DNA from: Sinorhizobium sp. 8-89
GTDB taxonomy: Bacteria > Pseudomonadota > Alphaproteobacteria > Rhizobiales > Rhizobiaceae
DNA: 35,786 nt
NCBI RefSeq assembly: GCF_030124325.1
Contig: NZ_JASKLR010000010.1
Location: forward strand, 176,145 to 211,930
Direction of reading: 5' to 3'
Positions 7,594-15,900 of the stretch are shown piece by piece. Each line of letters starts with the position of its first letter. The first letter of the stretch is position 1. A program made the translations under genes and the position numbers. Under the pieces are notes generated by a model. It searched no databases, was not told the origin of the DNA, and saw only the letters and a list, made by a program, of their open reading frames with translations.

Positions 7594-7767
7594 CTACTGT
7601 GTTGTCGCGGGTTGCTGTGGCGTTGCCGGTTGCGGTGGCGCTGGTTCCGTCGTTGTCGGAGCAGGAGCCGTCTCGGTTGTTTGTGTACCGGTTCCTGGCA
7701 TCAGATACATCACGGCAAGAACGATAAGTGCGACAACGATGATGCCGATGACCACATTTCTGTTCAT
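7594..7767 (-). CDS. 57-aa single-pass membrane peptide
   Basis: The protein starts MNRNVVIGIIVVALIVLAVM, a single transmembrane helix, and continues with a Thr/Pro/Ala/Gln-rich tail (about residues 25-57). GGAGGGAGCC lies directly before the ATG at 7767. The layout (short N-terminus, one helix, disordered extracytoplasmic tail) resembles small rhizobial inner-membrane proteins of unknown function. It is easily missed because of its length. A hairpin terminator follows at 7551-7579. The coding call rests on the strong ribosome site plus hydropathy. Confidence 0.68.
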   Translation of the reverse strand: MNRNVVIGIIVVALIVLAVMYLMPGTGTQTTETAPAPTTTEPAPPQPATPQQPATTQ

Positions 7768-8085
7768 GGCGGCTCCCTCCTCAGGTTGGTCGTCTCACCG
7801 TGGATATTGGAGCCAGCAGTTGGTTTTTTCAACCAGTAGAATTGAAGGCGTCCTCAATCTACCGAAGACTGCACTCGGATTTCGAGCCACGCGAACGGTA
7901 TCGCAGGGCGTTGGGGTCGCGAAATCCACTTTGATCCGCAGTGCGTTGACAGCGACGAGAGCGCGGCTGAAGAAATCGTTGTTCGACGGCCGCAAGGTCC
8001 CGCTAAGCCGGAAAATCGCCGCTGACCCGTCGCGACAATTCAGGTTCATGCCCTGCAACCGGGTCGTTGCGAGCGGCCTTCGCCG
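7768..8085. other. intergenic region without convincing gene
   Basis: About 320 bases between two minus-strand small genes. The one long frame (7795-8058, minus) would need a TTG or weak ATG start, has no ribosome site and shows no domain, so I did not call it. No hairpin with U-tract was found. Confidence 0.4.
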
Positions 8086-8349
8086 CTATTCCGTCTTTGG
8101 CGGAGCCCGTCGGTCGAGCAGTTTTTGGAAGATGTCCGCCTGTTTTTCCGCAGCTGAGCGGATCGCGGCGAGGTGATCGAGCATCGAGCCGAAGGCAACC
8201 AGAATGAGGCCGCCAGCAATTGCCGGAAACGCCCAGGGCAGCACCGCCAGCAGGGTCCTGATATCGAGAGAAGGTATAAGCGTCATCGCCAGCAAAGCGA
8301 GCGTGCCGATCGTGATGATGCCGCCCAGAAATTCGAGAAACTTTCCCAT
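8086..8349 (-). CDS. small membrane protein, 87 aa
   Basis: Unrecognised inner-membrane protein. Two hydrophobic helices lie at about residues 8-26 (GGIITIGTLALLAMTLI) and 33-54 (LAVLPWAFPAIAGGLILVAF). A charged, probably cytoplasmic helix follows (LDHLAAIRSAAEKQADIFQK) that could form a coiled coil. GGGAGGAGC lies immediately upstream of the ATG at 8349. It is transcribed in the same direction as the outer-membrane protein gene at 8589, but a strong terminator separates them, so it is likely an independent unit. Confidence 0.68.
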   Translation of the reverse strand: MGKFLEFLGGIITIGTLALLAMTLIPSLDIRTLLAVLPWAFPAIAGGLILVAFGSMLDHLAAIRSAAEKQADIFQKLLDRRAPPKTE

Positions 8350-8419
8350 TGCTCCTCCCGTTTTTCCACCCTTCGGTGCGTGGCTCCTCCAGCGCCGCGC
8401 GTCTCACCGGATGCGCAAA

Positions 8420-8470
8420 GATCGCTGTAGCACTTTGAATTCCCGCATGTTGATCCTTAAGGATCCTATG
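8420..8470. repeat. degenerate RIME-like half element, inverted
   Basis: GATCGCTGTAGCACTTTGA and the following GCATG-T-ATCCT track the reverse complement of the element at 4318-4420 (GATCGCTGAAACACTTTGA, then TGCATGATTCCT). It includes a perfect 14-bp palindrome GATCCTTAAGGATC at 8452-8465. It sits in the leader of the 87-aa membrane protein. Only about half of the full element can be followed. Confidence 0.55.
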
Positions 8471-8535
8471 TAAGGAAAAATGCCGTACGGCAATGTTGCT
8501 TGACATCTTGCATCCGGCTGATGGTCTATCCTCAG

Positions 8536-8564
8536 AAAAAACCCCCGGGGAGTAGAGCCGGGGG
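8536..8564 (-). terminator. intrinsic terminator of the outer-membrane protein gene
   Basis: On the minus strand: CCCCCGG, nine-base loop, CCGGGGG, then six Ts. It lies 24 nt after the stop codon at 8589. It is a strong Rho-independent terminator. Confidence 0.88.
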
Positions 8565-8588
8565 CGTCGATCGGGCCGATCGCAGTCG

Positions 8589-9236
8589 TCAGAATTTCAC
8601 GCCGACGCCCACTGTGAATTGGTGCTGGTCGAGATCGACATTGACGCCACCCACATCCTCGTCGCCAAAATCATTGTAGCGATACTCGGCCCGACCGAAG
8701 ACACTGTTGGTGAAGCCATAATCGACGCCGGCTCCGATGGTCCAGCCGTTGAATGTCTCCTTCTCCTCCGAGGCGCCAGCAACATCGACGAAGCCGCGGG
8801 TCACCGCCCAGCCGCCGGTCGCGTAGAGCAAGGCTTTTTCGTTGAAAGTGTAGCCGACGCGCCCGCGCACCGATCCGGAGACATCGGTGCCGACTTCCGT
8901 ATTCGCGCCGAAGACTGTGAAGGTCTTGTCGTTCCAATTGTAGGTGACATCCCCTTCGATGCCGAAGACCCAGTCACCATGCTGGTAATTGTAACCAGCA
9001 AACGCGCCGAAGAGGCCGCCGTTGAAGTCTTCTGAGGCACTTGCTCCGGGGACGCTTAAATCGCTGTTGAGCCATCCGCCGCCGCCTTGAAGTCCGACAT
9101 AGCCGCCGGTCCAGACGAATGTGGGTGCTGCTTCGACAACCGGCGCGGGCGCTGGAGCCTCCGTCAAGTCTGCTGCGTGGGATGTTCCTGCCAACAGGGA
9201 CGCGCCGAAGATCGCAACAAGCACATTTCTGATCAT
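8589..9236 (-). CDS. outer-membrane beta-barrel protein (Omp25/RopB-like)
   Basis: A 215-aa protein of the Omp25/Omp31 small-barrel family that sits in the outer membrane. Residues 1-22 are the signal peptide (MIRNVLVAIFGASLLAGTSHA). A Pro/Ala linker follows, then WTGGYVGLQGGGGW, the usual first strand. Alternating beta strands include FGAFAGYNYQHGDWVFGIEGD and GRVGYTFNEKALLYATGGWA, and the protein ends with the C-terminal FTVGVGVKF. A terminal Phe is the usual barrel-assembly signal. I chose the ATG at 9236, preceded by AGGAGG; the open frame to 9272 lacks a ribosome site. The gene is followed by a strong terminator, so it is monocistronic. In related bacteria such proteins are abundant and immunogenic; transport is not established. 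Confidence 0.87.
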   Translation of the reverse strand: MIRNVLVAIFGASLLAGTSHAADLTEAPAPAPVVEAAPTFVWTGGYVGLQGGGGWLNSDLSVPGASASEDFNGGLFGAFAGYNYQHGDWVFGIEGDVTYNWNDKTFTVFGANTEVGTDVSGSVRGRVGYTFNEKALLYATGGWAVTRGFVDVAGASEEKETFNGWTIGAGVDYGFTNSVFGRAEYRYNDFGDEDVGGVNVDLDQHQFTVGVGVKF

Positions 9237-9332
9237 CACAGATGCCTCCTGTTGTCCAACCGAAGATATCAACTAATGGGCGACGAGTCTGCCAAAAATC
9301 AGATGGGCCGAATCATGTGCATTCGCACAGAG

Positions 9333-9370
9333 AAAAAAACGGGCCGGCGGGTTTGGATCCGGCCGGCCCG
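9333..9370 (-). terminator. strong minus-strand terminator with no assigned gene
   Basis: On the minus strand the stem CGGGCCGGC/GCCGGCCCG (9 bp) is followed by seven Ts. Nothing on the minus strand upstream of it (9371-9510 and the glxA gene beyond) is a credible gene ending here. The position is about 100 nt upstream of the outer-membrane protein start. It may end a small RNA or an antisense transcript. Confidence 0.72.
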
Positions 9371-9474
9371 TTCCGGAAAAATCGCGGAAAGGGGAACGTC
9401 TCTGCGCGGGGCTGCAAACGCCGCGCGAAGGGAGATCGATTGCCTGTCGATAATGCCTGAAAGCCGTTTTCGGA

Positions 9475-9512
9475 TTTGACATAAGCCGCATAAAATTTGA
9501 CGTTATCCGCAT
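9475..9512 (+). promoter_or_regulatory. direct repeats at the start of the GlxA-type regulator
   Basis: TTTGACATAAGCCGCAT (9475-9491) and TTTGACGTTATCCGCAT (9496-9512) are identical at 14 of 17 positions and spaced exactly 21 bp, two helical turns. The second copy runs into the ATG at 9511. This arrangement is typical of an AraC-family operator and suggests autoregulation; the binding protein is inferred. Confidence 0.55.
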
Positions 9513-10557
9513 GAGGGAACGTATTGAAAAACAATCTCCGATTGAGGTCGTGGTTGTCGTCCTGCCCGAGTCGTCAATCATGTCGCTGGCCTCTGTGCTG
9601 GATCCGATGCGCGCCGCAAATCGCGTGGCCGGCAGACAGGTCTTTTGCTGGCGGCTCCTGTCCGGGGACGGAGAGCCGGTCATGTTGACCTGCGGCGTTC
9701 CAATCAATGTCGACGGCCGGTTCGCGCCGCCGCTCGGCGGTGATCTTCTCCTCGTAATCGGCGGCTTTAACCTCCACAGGCATGTCGGAAAGCGGTTTCT
9801 CGCCACGCTGCAGGAGTGCGCTCGCCATTTCGACATTGTGGCGGGTATCGAGTCCGGTTGCTGGCTACTCGGTCGGTCAGGGCTTCTCAATGGCCGCAAG
9901 GCAACGGCGCATTGGGAAGAGCTCGAGGATTTCAGCCAGACTTTTCCCGCGCTGACCGTCATCGGTGACCGCTTCGTCACCGACGGCAAATATTGGACCT
10001 CCGGTGGCGCCTCGCCGACGTTCGATATGATGTTGCATCTGATCACCGAGAGGTTGGGCCCCGCCTTGGCGCTCGATGTTGCCAGCATCTTCGTTTACGA
10101 CCAGATGCACAGCGCCACGGATGTGCAGCCCTTCGTGTCGCTCGGCCGCATCGAGGCCCGCGATCCCGAGCTCGCCGGCGCGATAAGGCTGATGGAGCGC
10201 ACCTTGGAGCGACCGATGACGGTGGCGGCGCTGGCACGGCGGTTATCTATCTCGCGGCGCAAGCTCGAACTCCTTTTCGCGAAAGGGCTCTCGATCAGTC
10301 CTGCGGCCTATTATCTTCGCCTTCGGCTTCAGGTGGCGCACCGGCTAGTTCGCGATTCGGGGATTCCGATTCGGGATATCGCGCTGCGCTGCGGCTTCGA
10401 CAGCCTCTCTGCCTTCTCGCGCGCCTACAGCCGCGAATATCAAACAAGCCCGCTGAAGATGCGAAGTGCCAATCGCGAAGAAACTGCCCTGCGCGCCGAA
10501 GCAGTGGCCGGTCGCAAAGCGCGGAAGAAACCGCTACGGGTTTCAGACACGGGTTGA
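9511..10557 (+). CDS. GlxA-family AraC-type transcriptional regulator
   Basis: A 348-aa regulator with an N-terminal DJ-1/PfpI-like domain (about residues 10-190; EVVVVVLPESSIMSLASVLD, then ESGCWLLGRSGLLNGRKAT with the nucleophile-elbow Cys region). The C-terminal AraC DNA-binding domain spans about residues 225-320 (tandem helix-turn-helix; ALARRLSISRRKLELLF and IRDIALRCGFDSLSAFSRAY). Members often control catabolism of amines and betaine-like compounds; the ligand here is unknown. The ATG at 9511 lacks a Shine-Dalgarno sequence and lies at the edge of the direct repeats. The next Met is far inside the domain, so this start stands. The gene converges on the small minus-strand gene at 10565 with a 7-base gap. 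Confidence 0.86.
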   Translation: MRERIEKQSPIEVVVVVLPESSIMSLASVLDPMRAANRVAGRQVFCWRLLSGDGEPVMLTCGVPINVDGRFAPPLGGDLLLVIGGFNLHRHVGKRFLATLQECARHFDIVAGIESGCWLLGRSGLLNGRKATAHWEELEDFSQTFPALTVIGDRFVTDGKYWTSGGASPTFDMMLHLITERLGPALALDVASIFVYDQMHSATDVQPFVSLGRIEARDPELAGAIRLMERTLERPMTVAALARRLSISRRKLELLFAKGLSISPAAYYLRLRLQVAHRLVRDSGIPIRDIALRCGFDSLSAFSRAYSREYQTSPLKMRSANREETALRAEAVAGRKARKKPLRVSDTG

Positions 10558-10564
10558 GGTGTCC

Positions 10565-10867
10565 TCAACGAGACGACCGGGCCGAATCGATCGCCGCGCA
10601 GGCCCTTTCGAACTCTTTGACCGTTTCCGGTGTATTGTCTTCGGGCAAGACGGCGTCGGCGGCATCGGCCTGACCTGCGGCATCGCTCTCATAGACATAG
10701 GATTGGATGTAATAGGCGATTGCACCTTTCCAGACCCTGCGGCCGTCTATCTGCTCACAGGCGACCGCGTTTTCGAAGTCCGCTTGCAACTCTTCCACCG
10801 CAGCGACATTGGAGAGTACGTTCGTGGGCGCCAGGAGCGAAGCGACGAACAGGGCGGTAAGCATCAT
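10565..10867 (-). CDS. small exported protein, 100 aa
   Basis: An unrecognised protein with a signal-peptide-like start (MMLTALFVASLLAPTNVLS). The acidic mature part is VEELQADFENAVACEQIDG, then a segment with YYIQSYVYES, and one more Cys in EFERACAAI. The two cysteines may pair. AAAGGA precedes the ATG at 10867, and this start gives the signal peptide; longer in-frame extensions to 11251 look non-coding. It converges with the regulator at 9511-10557. No family assigned. Confidence 0.6.
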   Translation of the reverse strand: MMLTALFVASLLAPTNVLSNVAAVEELQADFENAVACEQIDGRRVWKGAIAYYIQSYVYESDAAGQADAADAVLPEDNTPETVKEFERACAAIDSARSSR

Positions 10868-11255
10868 GGCTGTCCTTTTGACGCAAGCTGCAGGGAAAAC
10901 CGTTGGAAGGTTCGTTGGTTCCATCGGATAGAGAACGGAATGCGCACTGGCGAAAGAGCGAATTTGGCGCGGCCGAGTTTTATCCGCCACGCGATGTGTA
11001 TGAGCCACAGTTCGGGATCCGTCGAATTGTTGCGCGTCGCTTAACCGGTACGATTGCGAAACACGGGCCCAATCGTCATGAGAGTGTTTCGGATTCGGAA
11101 TTTGCTGAATTCCGGCGCGCAGATCCGAAGATGGAGACGAGCGAGACGGGCGCGTTGAGCGCGTGATGCGGACCCACCATAAAGGAACGGAGCACCCGCG
11201 CCTCGTTTCTGGCCTCCGCATCTCAGCATGAGTTTGGAAAGTGGCGGACAATCAA
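10868..11255. other. intergenic region without recognised gene
   Basis: About 390 bases between two minus-strand small genes. It holds only short, poorly supported frames. The hairpin just beyond (11256-11298) belongs to the DUF1236 gene. The promoter for the 100-aa exported protein should lie here, but I cannot place it. Confidence 0.4.
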
Positions 11256-11298
11256 CCCCACCACCCTGCAGGGTAGGTGGGGCTGAGTGGTGGTGGGG
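11256..11298 (-). terminator. alternative-hairpin terminator region of the DUF1236 gene
   Basis: CCCCACCACC (11256-11265) pairs perfectly with GGTGGTGGGG (11289-11298). The same left arm can instead pair with GGTGGGG at 11276-11282 around the perfect palindrome ACCCTGCAGGGT (11263-11274). The two folds exclude each other. It lies 16 nt past the DUF1236 stop, on the minus strand, without a real U-tract. Confidence 0.6.
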
Positions 11299-11314
11299 TG
11301 TTGCACTCGCCCGG

Positions 11315-11722
11315 TCAGTTGATGACCTGAACCACGGTGCGCGACTTTGGCTCGGCGATCACGCGCTGCTTGTTAACGATGGCATATGCGTAGGCGGGGT
11401 TCTCCGGCACCGGCGTCAACACGACGGCCTCAGGGAGAGGCTTGCCGACAGCGATCGGTTGCTGCACTACCACGGATTGCTGCACTGGCTGCTGCTCGAC
11501 GTAGGCGACGACCGGAGGAGGTGGTGGTGCGAGTGCGCCGCCTAGTGCGCCGCCGACGACGGCTCCGACGCCGGCCCCGATCGGGCCGCCGATTATGGCG
11601 CCAGTTGCAGCACCGCCGACCATGCCCGTCGCAGTTCCGCCCTTACCCTCGTTGTTGGTCTGAGCGATAGCGGAACCAGCAAGCAATGTGGCTGCTGTTG
11701 CGATGAGTACAAGTTTTTTCAT
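11315..11722 (-). CDS. DUF1236 / glycine-zipper exported protein
   Basis: A 135-aa protein. Residues 1-20 are the signal peptide (MKKLVLIATAATLLAGSAIA). A glycine-zipper stretch at about residues 28-64 (repeating GxxxG, e.g. GAIIGGPIGAGVGAVVGGAL) may insert into or pack against membrane. A polyproline link (PPPPP) leads to a Val/Gln-rich region and the C-terminal DUF1236-like segment (YAYAIVNKQRVIAEPKSRTV). AGGAGG precedes the ATG. The family is widespread in Rhizobiales and of unknown function, presumably envelope-associated. The hairpin region at 11256-11298 follows. Confidence 0.8.
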   Translation of the reverse strand: MKKLVLIATAATLLAGSAIAQTNNEGKGGTATGMVGGAATGAIIGGPIGAGVGAVVGGALGGALAPPPPPVVAYVEQQPVQQSVVVQQPIAVGKPLPEAVVLTPVPENPAYAYAIVNKQRVIAEPKSRTVVQVIN

Positions 11723-11986
11723 TGTCTCGTCCTCCTGTTGGATTCGTCAAAACAACGAACGGGCTGTGCAATGGTTCCGGTCTTGGGACTTTGGTCCGAT
11801 TATCTTCATGAGCGCGCGATAGTGAGCCTGTTCTTCATAGCTTTACTTTGGGAATTCATCCGATGAACAAGAATTAAGGAAAAAATAATTGACCGGAGAT
11901 CACATCGACCCGGGGGCAGCCCATCCACAATCACCCAAAAGCTGGAAAGAACGGCGCCGCTGACCCAGAACAGCGACGAGGTCACG
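11723..11986. other. intergenic region upstream of DUF1236 gene
   Basis: About 260 bases, more AT-rich in the middle (11860-11895). It should contain the minus-strand promoter of the DUF1236 gene. I see no gene; the following bases hold a transposase remnant. Confidence 0.4.
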
Positions 11987-12169
11987 GTGAGTCAGGCTTC
12001 GCGGTATCTTCTCGCCTGCGAATCCTTCGAATCGACGCGCGAACAGGCTGCGTTCGACGCCTTTCGACGACCGTTTGCCGCGCGCGGCCTGCCAATCGCA
12101 ATCCGGTCCGACCCGCCCTTTGCGAAGACCAGCGGATCATTTGGCCGCGACCCGAAAGGCGCGCAGTGA
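11987..12169 (+). pseudogene. IS481-like transposase remnant
   Basis: The frame encodes SRYLLACESFEST, then AFDAFRRPFAARGLPIAIRSD, then PPFAKTSGSFG. This matches the integrase-core (rve) region of IS481-family transposases, where the usual text is SRYLLAC-x-EST, GLP-x-AIR-x-D and NGVPFAS. The catalytic Asp of RSD is kept, but the NG that should follow it is lost, and similarity stops after about 50 residues on the right and a few residues left of SRY. Neither the first catalytic Asp nor the Glu region (HPQQNG-R-ER) is present. No terminal inverted repeats were found. It is a dead fragment of about 160 bp. Confidence 0.68.
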
Positions 12170-12387
12170 CGGGCGCAGCATGATCGAGTGATTGACCTTC
12201 GCCCACTGGCTTCGAAACGAACTCCAGAGTCACCTATGGGCGGCGCTGCCCGCGCCCATACCGCTCGACAGCTATTTTTTCAAAGTCTCCGGCGGTCGAG
12301 CGCGCGATTCTAACGGGGCGCGTGGACCGTTCATCGGAGGTTCAGGCTTGACGGCGCAATGTGGTAGCAAGCGAAGGAGAGTATACG

Positions 12388-12687
12388 ATGAAAAAACTCC
12401 TATCCGCCCTAACAGCCGCAATCCTGGCCGTGTCGTTCGCCTTACCGCTTAACGCCGCACCGATTTTCGTGCCGAAATCCGAGCAAGTGCAGACCGGCCC
12501 TGTTGAACAGGTCAGACACCGGCGCCATCGCCATTGGCATGCGGATCGTCACTGGAACAGGCGGTACGCTTGGCGTTCCTGCCGTTATTATGGTCGCTGC
12601 TACCCTCGCCATTATGGGTACTACGGCTATCGTGACTACTACCGCTACCACCGGCGGCCGGGAGTCAGTATCTATTTTAACTTCTAG
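12388..12687 (+). CDS. exported Arg/His/Tyr-rich small protein
   Basis: A 99-aa protein with a signal peptide (MKKLLSALTAAILAVSFALP, then LNAAP). The mature part is dominated by Arg, His, Tyr and Trp (RHRRHRHWHADRHWNRRY, then a run of Tyr-rich residues) and ends GVSIYFNF. AGGAGAG precedes the ATG at 12388. The composition resembles the central region of the BA14K protein at 7025, but it lacks the BA14K cysteine motif. Function is unknown; the basic, aromatic composition suggests surface or peptidoglycan/LPS association (inference). Confidence 0.72.
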   Translation: MKKLLSALTAAILAVSFALPLNAAPIFVPKSEQVQTGPVEQVRHRRHRHWHADRHWNRRYAWRSCRYYGRCYPRHYGYYGYRDYYRYHRRPGVSIYFNF

Positions 12688-12778
12688 CGGTAGCGCCGCA
12701 GCACCGCCGCGCGCAAGGGCTAAGTTCATGCGTTCGTTGCCAGAAATCTAGAACGCGAATAGGGGCGGTTTTCGGTGC

Positions 12779-12832
12779 GGCTGGATTCCTTTGCTCGTCA
12801 CAGGAAACCAGCCACGGCGCGTCTGCGCCGTG
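12779..12832. terminator. two tandem hairpins between converging genes
   Basis: First hairpin: GGCTGGATTCCT (12779-12790) with AGGAAACCAGCC (12802-12813), 11 of 12 pairs. Second: CACGGCGC (12813-12820), loop GTCT, GCGCCGTG (12825-12832), perfect 8 bp. They lie between the small exported protein and the end of the converging RTX gene and could end both transcripts. No T-run is present. Confidence 0.5.
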
Positions 12833-12904
12833 ATTGAGTCATGCGTGACCTCCATGCAAGCTTTCCATTCGGACCGGGCACTTGCGCGCCCAGGCATTTT
12901 CGCC

Positions 12905-15900
12905 TCACAGAAGGAAATCGCCCGCAACGAGCTGCTTGAGTCCCGAAAGCTCGATCTGGAAGTCGGCGCGTCCGTCGCCGGTGACGTCGCCGTAGACGAT
13001 CGTCTTGTCGTTGGCGGTGCCGGTAGTATCGAAAGTCTTGTAGATTAGCTCTCCGGCCTTGCGCGTGAATTCGCCCTTACCGCGCCAGGTGAAGGCCTGG
13101 TTGCCGGCAAGCGCGGTATTGGCGTCGATGGCGGTGAGGCTGATCACGTCGTCGCCATTGCCGAAGTCGGTGATGATGTCGCGGTAGCCGGCGCCCGAGG
13201 CCGGGCCATAAGCGACATTGTTGACGTAGCCGGAGAAACCCTTTGCCGAGTCGTCTATCAGGTTGAACACGAAGGTGTCGTTTCCGGCACCGCCGGTCAG
13301 TCGGTCGGCGCCGAGTCCGCCGACAATCGTGTCCTTGCCTGCCCCGCCGTTGATCGTGTCATTGCCCCCGCCGCCGTCGAAATACTCGCTCGCGGCCGAC
13401 GTGCCCGTCAGCGTGTTGGCGCCCGAACTGCCGACATAGCGCTCGACGGCGTCGGTGACCGAGACCGGGACCGCTTTCGTCACTTCGGCGCCGGTGCCGA
13501 TGGTCCTGTCGTCGACCAGGATGGAGACATCGAGGAAAGGATTGGTCTCGAAATCGAGCCGCGCGCCAGCCTTAAGCCACAGCGCTTTGTCATGGACGGC
13601 AAAGAGCGCGGAGTCGGCGCCCGCGAGCGTGAGAACGTTGCTGCCGAGCCCGTCGTCAGTGACGAGGAGATCGGCGACCTTGCGCTCGGAAGCGGTCGAG
13701 GCGTTTTCCGCAATGGCAGAGAGACGCTGCGTCAGGGCGAGCGTCGGGGCGTCATTGGCCGTGCTCACAGTGAAGGTGAAGGTGGCGGGAACGGGTGCCG
13801 AAAGGTCCTCGTTGCCGTCTTCCACAGCCACCTTGAAGGAGGCCGCCGTCGTTTCAGAGCCGTTGTGGCGGAAGGTAACGAGGCCAGCTGCGAGTTGCGC
13901 GCCGGTAAAGCGCGTCGCCGCGACGCCGTTGACGAGCACGGTTCCGTTGGTGACGCCGGAGACGTTGAAGGCAATGCCCGCGGCCGCGTCGTCCGGGTCA
14001 GTGAAGCCGAGGTCGGCGGCAACGAGCCTGTAGCTGCCGCCTTCGGTGACCGACGCCTTTAGATCGCCGGTGAGGCGAGGGGCGTCGTTGACCGGGTTGA
14101 CGGTGAAGTTGAACTTGGCGGGAACGGGCGGCGTTGTGTCGTAGCCGTCCGATGCGGTGAACTGGAAGGAGGCCGATGAGCTCTCCGAGCCATTGTGGCG
14201 GAAGATGACGAGGCCATTCTTGATATCGGCCGCCGTGAAGCTCGTGGCCGCGGCGCCGTCGACGAACACCACGCCGTTTTTCAGGTTGGAAACCTGAATT
14301 TCTATGTAGGGGGCAGCGCCGTCCGGATCGGTGAAATTGAGGTCGGCGACCGTAAGCTTGTTGCTCCCGCCCTCCGCGACCGCGGCCTTGAGATCGCCGG
14401 TGCGGATCGGTGCGTCGTTTATGGGATCGATCGACAAAAGGAACCTGTCGGTGCCGTCATCCACATGGACATAGAACGGGGCGAAGTCGTCTTCCGAGCC
14501 GTCGTGCTGGAAGGTGACGAGCCCGTTTGCAAGCTGTGCCCCCGTGAATTGCGAGGCCTCGACTCCATTTACCAGGAACTTTCCGTGATTCACCGCGGAT
14601 ATTGTGAATACGGCGTCGGCGGCATTGTCGGCCGGGTCGCTGAAAAAATCCTCGACCGTGAATGTGTACGAGGCCCCCTCGGCCAGTGAGGCTTGCCTGT
14701 CGCCAGTGAGACTTGGGGCTCCGAAGGAGCCATCGATGACGATTTCGTTCTGTCCGCCGATCGAATGGCTCCCTCCGACGCTTGGCAGGGTGAGGAGGGC
14801 GTCAAGCGAGTTGAGGCCTTTGATGGTTGCGCCGTTCAGCATCAGCGCATCGATGGAGGTGTAGTCCAGATCGGCGCTCGAGTCGCCCTTCTGCACCGTA
14901 TAGGCGAAGGTGAGCGTCTTGCTTCCCGAACCACCAAGGTAAACGGCCTCGCGATCGATAGCTCCCGTCTCGAGGAGCAGCGTCGGACGCCCGCCGGTGG
15001 TGTCGACGTCGATCGCCTTGTCGAAGGTCACAACGATGGTGACCGTATCGCGCATATGGTAGGTGGTATCGAACATGCCCTCGACATTGGCCACCTTGGG
15101 CGGATCGACATTGATGGCGATCGTGTCGGTATCGCTCTGCATGCCGCCCGATCCCGCAAGCCCCAGATCGTTGGTGGTGATCTGCAGCGAAGCGGGGCCG
15201 GAGTAGCCTCCCGTCGGCAGGAACGACATCCCGTTCAGCGCCGTGTTGATGTCGGCGACGGTTCCCTCGAATGTCATCGTCGAATCCGCGACGCCGCTGC
15301 CGGTGATGAAGACCAGTCCCGTCGTTCCCGCAAGCGCGAGCACACCGTTGCTTGCCGTCAGCGTCACCCGCACCGTGCCGCCGCCGGCATCGGCGTCCGA
15401 GATCGTGACCGCATTGCCGTTGACGCTGCTGAAGATCAGGGGCACATCCGTGTCGTCGATCACCTGCTGTCCCGGCACATGGTTGACCGGCGCGTCGTTC
15501 ACCGCGGTCACCACAAACGTCACGGTCGCTGGGGTCGTCAGCGCACCGCCGATGCCGCTATTCCCGCCGTCATTGACCAATGCGGTCAGCACCACATTGG
15601 ATGTGGTGTTGGCGGCCGGGGTGAAGGTCACGTTGGATGCGGCGATGAAGGCGTTGATATCGGCGATCGAACCGCTCAGCGTCAGCGACCCGGTTCCGCT
15701 TCCGGCTACTGCGACGCCGCCTCCCGAGGAGCCTGCGAGCGTGCCCGAAGCGAGCGAGAGCGTCACGCTAATCGAAGCGGACCCGGCATCGACATCGCTA
15801 ATGGTTATGCCGTTGATCGCCGTTGTCGTGTCCTCGTCAACTGCGATCGAAATGGGCGCGGTTACCACCGGCCCGTCATTCACTGGCGTCACGGCAAGCG

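Noticed and set aside
7795..8058. A minus-strand frame of 87 codons
   Set aside because: Start would be TTG or a poor ATG, there is no ribosome site, and no domain or signal is visible.
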